Below are positions 62,054 to 64,000 of a stretch of DNA of 64,000 bases, piece by piece. A program made the position numbers and the translations under genes. The notes under the pieces are model-generated. The model was not told the origin of the DNA and ran no database searches. It saw only the letters and a program-made list of their open reading frames with translations. Location of the stretch: positions 416,296-480,295 of the forward strand of contig NZ_KK211416.1 in the NCBI RefSeq assembly GCF_000622245.1, written 5' to 3'. The stretch is from Fusobacterium perfoetens ATCC 29250. GTDB taxonomy: Bacteria > Fusobacteriota > Fusobacteriia > Fusobacteriales > Fusobacteriaceae. The first letter of the stretch is position 1. Every line of letters starts with the position of its first letter.

Positions 62054-62623
62054 TTAATTCATAATATTTTTCACTTTCTCATTTAATTTTGAATAAATAT
62101 TTTCAACAAACCATTTTTCAATTGATTTCTTTGAAATATCTTCTACATCTATCCACATTAAACCACTATTTTCATCTGGTTTTATAGAAAGCTTTTCATT
62201 TATATGTCCTTCTAATAAAAATGTTAAGTTTAAGTGAAGATGAGAGGATACATATTTTCCCTTTTTTACATGTCCATTTACAGTAAGTATTTCTAAAGAA
62301 AAAATATCTTCTAATAAAAATTTAATATTTGTAATTCCACTTTCTTCTTTTATTTCTTTTAATACCACTCTTTTCAAATCACTATCTCCATCTACATGCC
62401 CACCAAGCCAAGCTCAAGAATTATATATATTATGATAGCACATTAATACTTTTTTTCTATTTGGACTTATTATCCAAGCTGATACAGTAAAATGACATTT
62501 TTTATTATCTCTTGTTAAAATATCTTTTTCATTTTTTAGTATTTCAAGAATAAGTTCTTTATCTTTTTCTTCTTGCTCATTAAAAGGTATATACCTTTCA
62601 ATATCTTTTCTCAATTTTTCCAT
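62054..62623 (-). pseudogene. Nudix hydrolase gene interrupted by one in-frame UGA
   Basis: Two halves of one nudix protein lie in the same frame and are separated only by a TGA at 62414-62416. The joined sequence reads YHNIYNS-stop-AWLGGHVDGDSD; relatives have tryptophan at this place, so a single TGG-to-TGA change explains it. The N-terminal half from the ATG at 62623 (AGGA site) includes CHFTVSAWIISPNRKKVLM; the downstream half holds the nudix box variant GGHVDGDSDLKRVVLKEI followed by KEESGI. Apart from the stop the gene is full length (189 codons) and undamaged. It is therefore either a very young pseudogene or, less likely, read through. Nudix enzymes cleave nucleoside diphosphate derivatives. 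Confidence 0.85.
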
Positions 62624-62663
62624 ATTTTTCCTCAAAATTTTATTTTTTATAAAAATTTATATT

Positions 62664-63383
62664 TTAATCTGTGTATTTTAGATACTCTTCTAAAGATTTT
62701 ATAATATGGTCATTAAAAAAATCATAAGCTTCACTATAGTCTAAATAATAACTTTTATCCAATATTTGATAGTATTCTAATCTATCAATAGCTAATATTG
62801 TTATTGGAGGATAACCTAATTTTAGAAGTTCCAAATTGGTTAAAAGCCTAGAAGTTCTCCCATTTCCATCAATAAAAGGATGTATATTTATAAATCTACA
62901 AGTTAATTCTATTATTCTATTTATTGTTGGAGTATCTTCTCTATACCATTTTAAAAGTTCAAACATCTGTTCTGACACTAAATAATGAGGTGTTACCGGA
63001 TGTGTAGCTCCTCCAATTTCTATATCAGTAGTTCTATATCTTCCTGCATTCATCCTATCTATTCCATCAAGCATTATAGAATGAATTGACTTTATATCAT
63101 ATTCTGATAATTTTTCATTTTTTAAAGTTTCTATATAACCAAGTGCTTCTGCATGATTTTTTACTTCCAAATGTTCTCTTAAAGTTTTTTTAACAACAGT
63201 AATTCCTGTTTCTATTATTACCCTTGTTTCTATCTCACTAAGAGTATTTCCTTCAATAGCATTTGAATTATAAGTATTTTTTATTATATAATTCTCTTTT
63301 ATTCTTTTTAATATACTTTGAGAAAGTGGTCTTTTATTATCTAATTCATTTTTCAAGTTTTTTATTCTTTCTAATTTAGTCAT
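62664..63383 (-). CDS. Fic domain protein (class II AMP transferase-like)
   Basis: A 239-residue Fic protein. The catalytic motif HPFIDGNGRTSR is complete (HPFxxGNGR), so it can transfer AMP or a similar group from a nucleotide to a target protein hydroxyl. A class II inhibitory helix precedes it: TYNSNAIEGNTLS holds the S/TxxxE/G-N pattern whose glutamate blocks productive ATP binding. DxIHPVTPHYLV-like GATHPVTPHYLVSEQM forms the flap. The ribosome site is weak (AGTGGA). A promoter with an extended -10 is seen near 63430-63460. It lies in a strip of decayed genes next to an orphan antitoxin. Confidence 0.9.
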   Translation of the reverse strand: MTKLERIKNLKNELDNKRPLSQSILKRIKENYIIKNTYNSNAIEGNTLSEIETRVIIETGITVVKKTLREHLEVKNHAEALGYIETLKNEKLSEYDIKSIHSIMLDGIDRMNAGRYRTTDIEIGGATHPVTPHYLVSEQMFELLKWYREDTPTINRIIELTCRFINIHPFIDGNGRTSRLLTNLELLKLGYPPITILAIDRLEYYQILDKSYYLDYSEAYDFFNDHIIKSLEEYLKYTD

Positions 63384-63477
63384 TTTTTATTTCCACTTTC
63401 CTTTTATTTTAATACCCTATTATAACTTGTAAGTTTAATATTTTTATTAGTATTATATCATATTTTAATAAAATTCT

Positions 63478-63591
63478 TTATTTTATTCTATAACTTACAC
63501 TTCTACCCTTCTTTGTCTTTTCTACTATATCTAAATCTTGCAATCAACAATGAGATTTTCTACAAATTTTATATTTCTTCAATCCTAACAC
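63478..63591 (-). pseudogene. Relic of a winged-helix or helix-turn-helix gene
   Basis: In one frame from a GTG at 63591 to a stop at 63478 the minus strand encodes VLGLKKYKICRKSHC, a TGA at 63544-63546, then LQDLDIVEKTKKGRSVSYRIK. The second half resembles the wing of a winged-helix DNA-binding domain (LxIVEKTxxGRSVxY). It is far too short to be complete and carries the stop, so I read it as a remnant of a small regulator that once preceded the Fic gene. The identity of the parent gene is not known. Confidence 0.45.
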
Positions 63592-63638
63592 TATATTATC
63601 TATTCTAACACTATTATATCATATATTAACAGTGTTAG
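63585..63638 (-). repeat. Repeat cluster over an extended -10 promoter
   Basis: CTAACACTAT occurs at 63585-63594 and again at 63605-63614, 20 bases apart, and AGTGTTAG at 63631-63638 is its inverted partner. Between them the minus strand has TGATATAAT (63621-63613), a perfect extended -10. This looks like the self-regulated promoter of the relic regulator or Fic unit. Confidence 0.55.
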
Positions 63639-63709
63639 TATTTTTTATAATTGTAATTTTTCATTTATTCTCTATATTATTTTTTTAAATTTTACTATAT
63701 TATCTAAAT

Positions 63710-63973
63710 TTAAACATCTAAATCTTCCATCATTTCTTCAAAATTATTAAAAGTTTTACTTAAATTTTTTCCTTTTTTTACATCTTCTATAGCCTCTATA
63801 GTTTCTTTATTAGGATTTAATGCTAAATCAAAAGGTACTCTTTGTTCTCTAATTACAGCTTTCATAAAAAGATTTATTATTACAGACATATCCATTCCTA
63901 ATTTTTCACAGATAGAATTAAATTCTTTTTTAACTTCTTCATCAGTTTTTATTATTAAATCAACTTGTACCAT
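63710..63973 (-). CDS. RelB/DinJ family antitoxin, no partner toxin gene
   Basis: An 87-residue antitoxin. The ribbon-helix-helix domain (VQVDLIIKTDEEVKKEFNSICEKLGMDMSVIINLFMKAVI) starts immediately, followed by the toxin-binding tail (REQRVPFDLALNPNKETIEAIEDVKKG...FNNFEEMMEDLDV) typical of RelB/DinJ. A GGAGAG site precedes the ATG. A RelE/YafQ toxin gene would be expected directly downstream, overlapping or a few bases after the stop at 63710, but the sequence there has stops in every frame within a few codons. It is therefore an orphan, perhaps kept for regulatory or anti-addiction reasons, or in decay. Confidence 0.9.
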   Translation of the reverse strand: MVQVDLIIKTDEEVKKEFNSICEKLGMDMSVIINLFMKAVIREQRVPFDLALNPNKETIEAIEDVKKGKNLSKTFNNFEEMMEDLDV

Positions 63974-64000
63974 AGAATCACTCTCCTACAATTCAGTAAT

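Noticed and set aside
1-64000. CRISPR arrays, insertion sequences, tRNA or rRNA genes
   Set aside because: No regularly spaced repeats, transposase genes, cloverleaf sequences or rRNA segments were recognised in either strand.

Overview
The window is a very AT-rich chromosomal segment. The gene repertoire and diderm traits (lipoprotein outer-membrane channel plus RND pump, soluble periplasmic binding protein with a type I signal, strong amino-acid catabolism) suggest a member of the Fusobacteriota, probably Fusobacterium or a close relative. That assignment is inference, because no rRNA or universal marker gene lies here. Coding is dense and runs in operons, mostly on the minus strand after 20 kb. 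Extended -10 boxes of the type TGATATAAT recur.

Layout. 1-1221: 5' part of a sodium/solute symporter. 1340-7585: a three-gene RND efflux operon plus a GNAT acetyltransferase, ending in a hairpin terminator. 7588-14349: a full phosphate regulon: PhoR/PhoB-like kinase and regulator, pstS, and divergently pstC-pstA-pstB-phoU. The divergent spacer carries two sets of four 11-bp-spaced TTTACA-type Pho boxes. The kinase has no ATG/GTG/TTG start that covers its sensor domain and seems to begin at AUU. 14477-19259: a leucine operon (leuA, leuC, fused leuD-leuB) behind a 48-codon leader peptide with an attenuator hairpin and a visible antiterminator pairing. 19.3-22.2 kb: yaaA, mntP and a MATE exporter. 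22.4-26.5 kb: a fructose-family PTS with its PRD regulator. 26.7-29.2 kb: a nitrilase-type amidase, an M20 peptidase and a dead ridA. 29.7-33.7 kb: an FCD regulator divergent from gltS and an aminopeptidase-like gene, then a TauE permease. 33.7-40.4 kb: a ROK-controlled sugar operon with a BadF-type kinase, a glycoside-hydrolase-like barrel protein and a ribose-type ABC transporter. 40.7-43.2 kb: a lone, extremely AT-rich membrane KAP-type NTPase. 43.3-52.8 kb: two adjacent operons for D-amino acids (D-serine lyase, GntP permease, D-aminoacylase) and N-acyl or amide compounds (M20D amidohydrolase, omega-amidase-like enzyme, permease), with XRE-cupin and RpiR regulators. 53.1-61.8 kb: a seven-gene operon behind a clear sigma-54 promoter, next to its sigma-54 activator. 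62-64 kb: a decaying strip with a nudix gene broken by one UGA, a Fic protein, a winged-helix relic and an orphan RelB antitoxin.

The strongest candidate for an undescribed system is the sigma-54 operon: dicarboxylate-type symporter, class V PLP enzyme, cupin, OsmC-like two-cysteine protein, dihydrolipoamide dehydrogenase with its own fused lipoyl domain, lipoate ligase and RidA. It looks like a self-contained NADH-to-lipoyl-to-OsmC thiol relay attached to a PLP-dependent amino-acid pathway. Much of the rest of the window also serves uptake and breakdown of amino acids, fitting an amino-acid-fermenting anaerobe.
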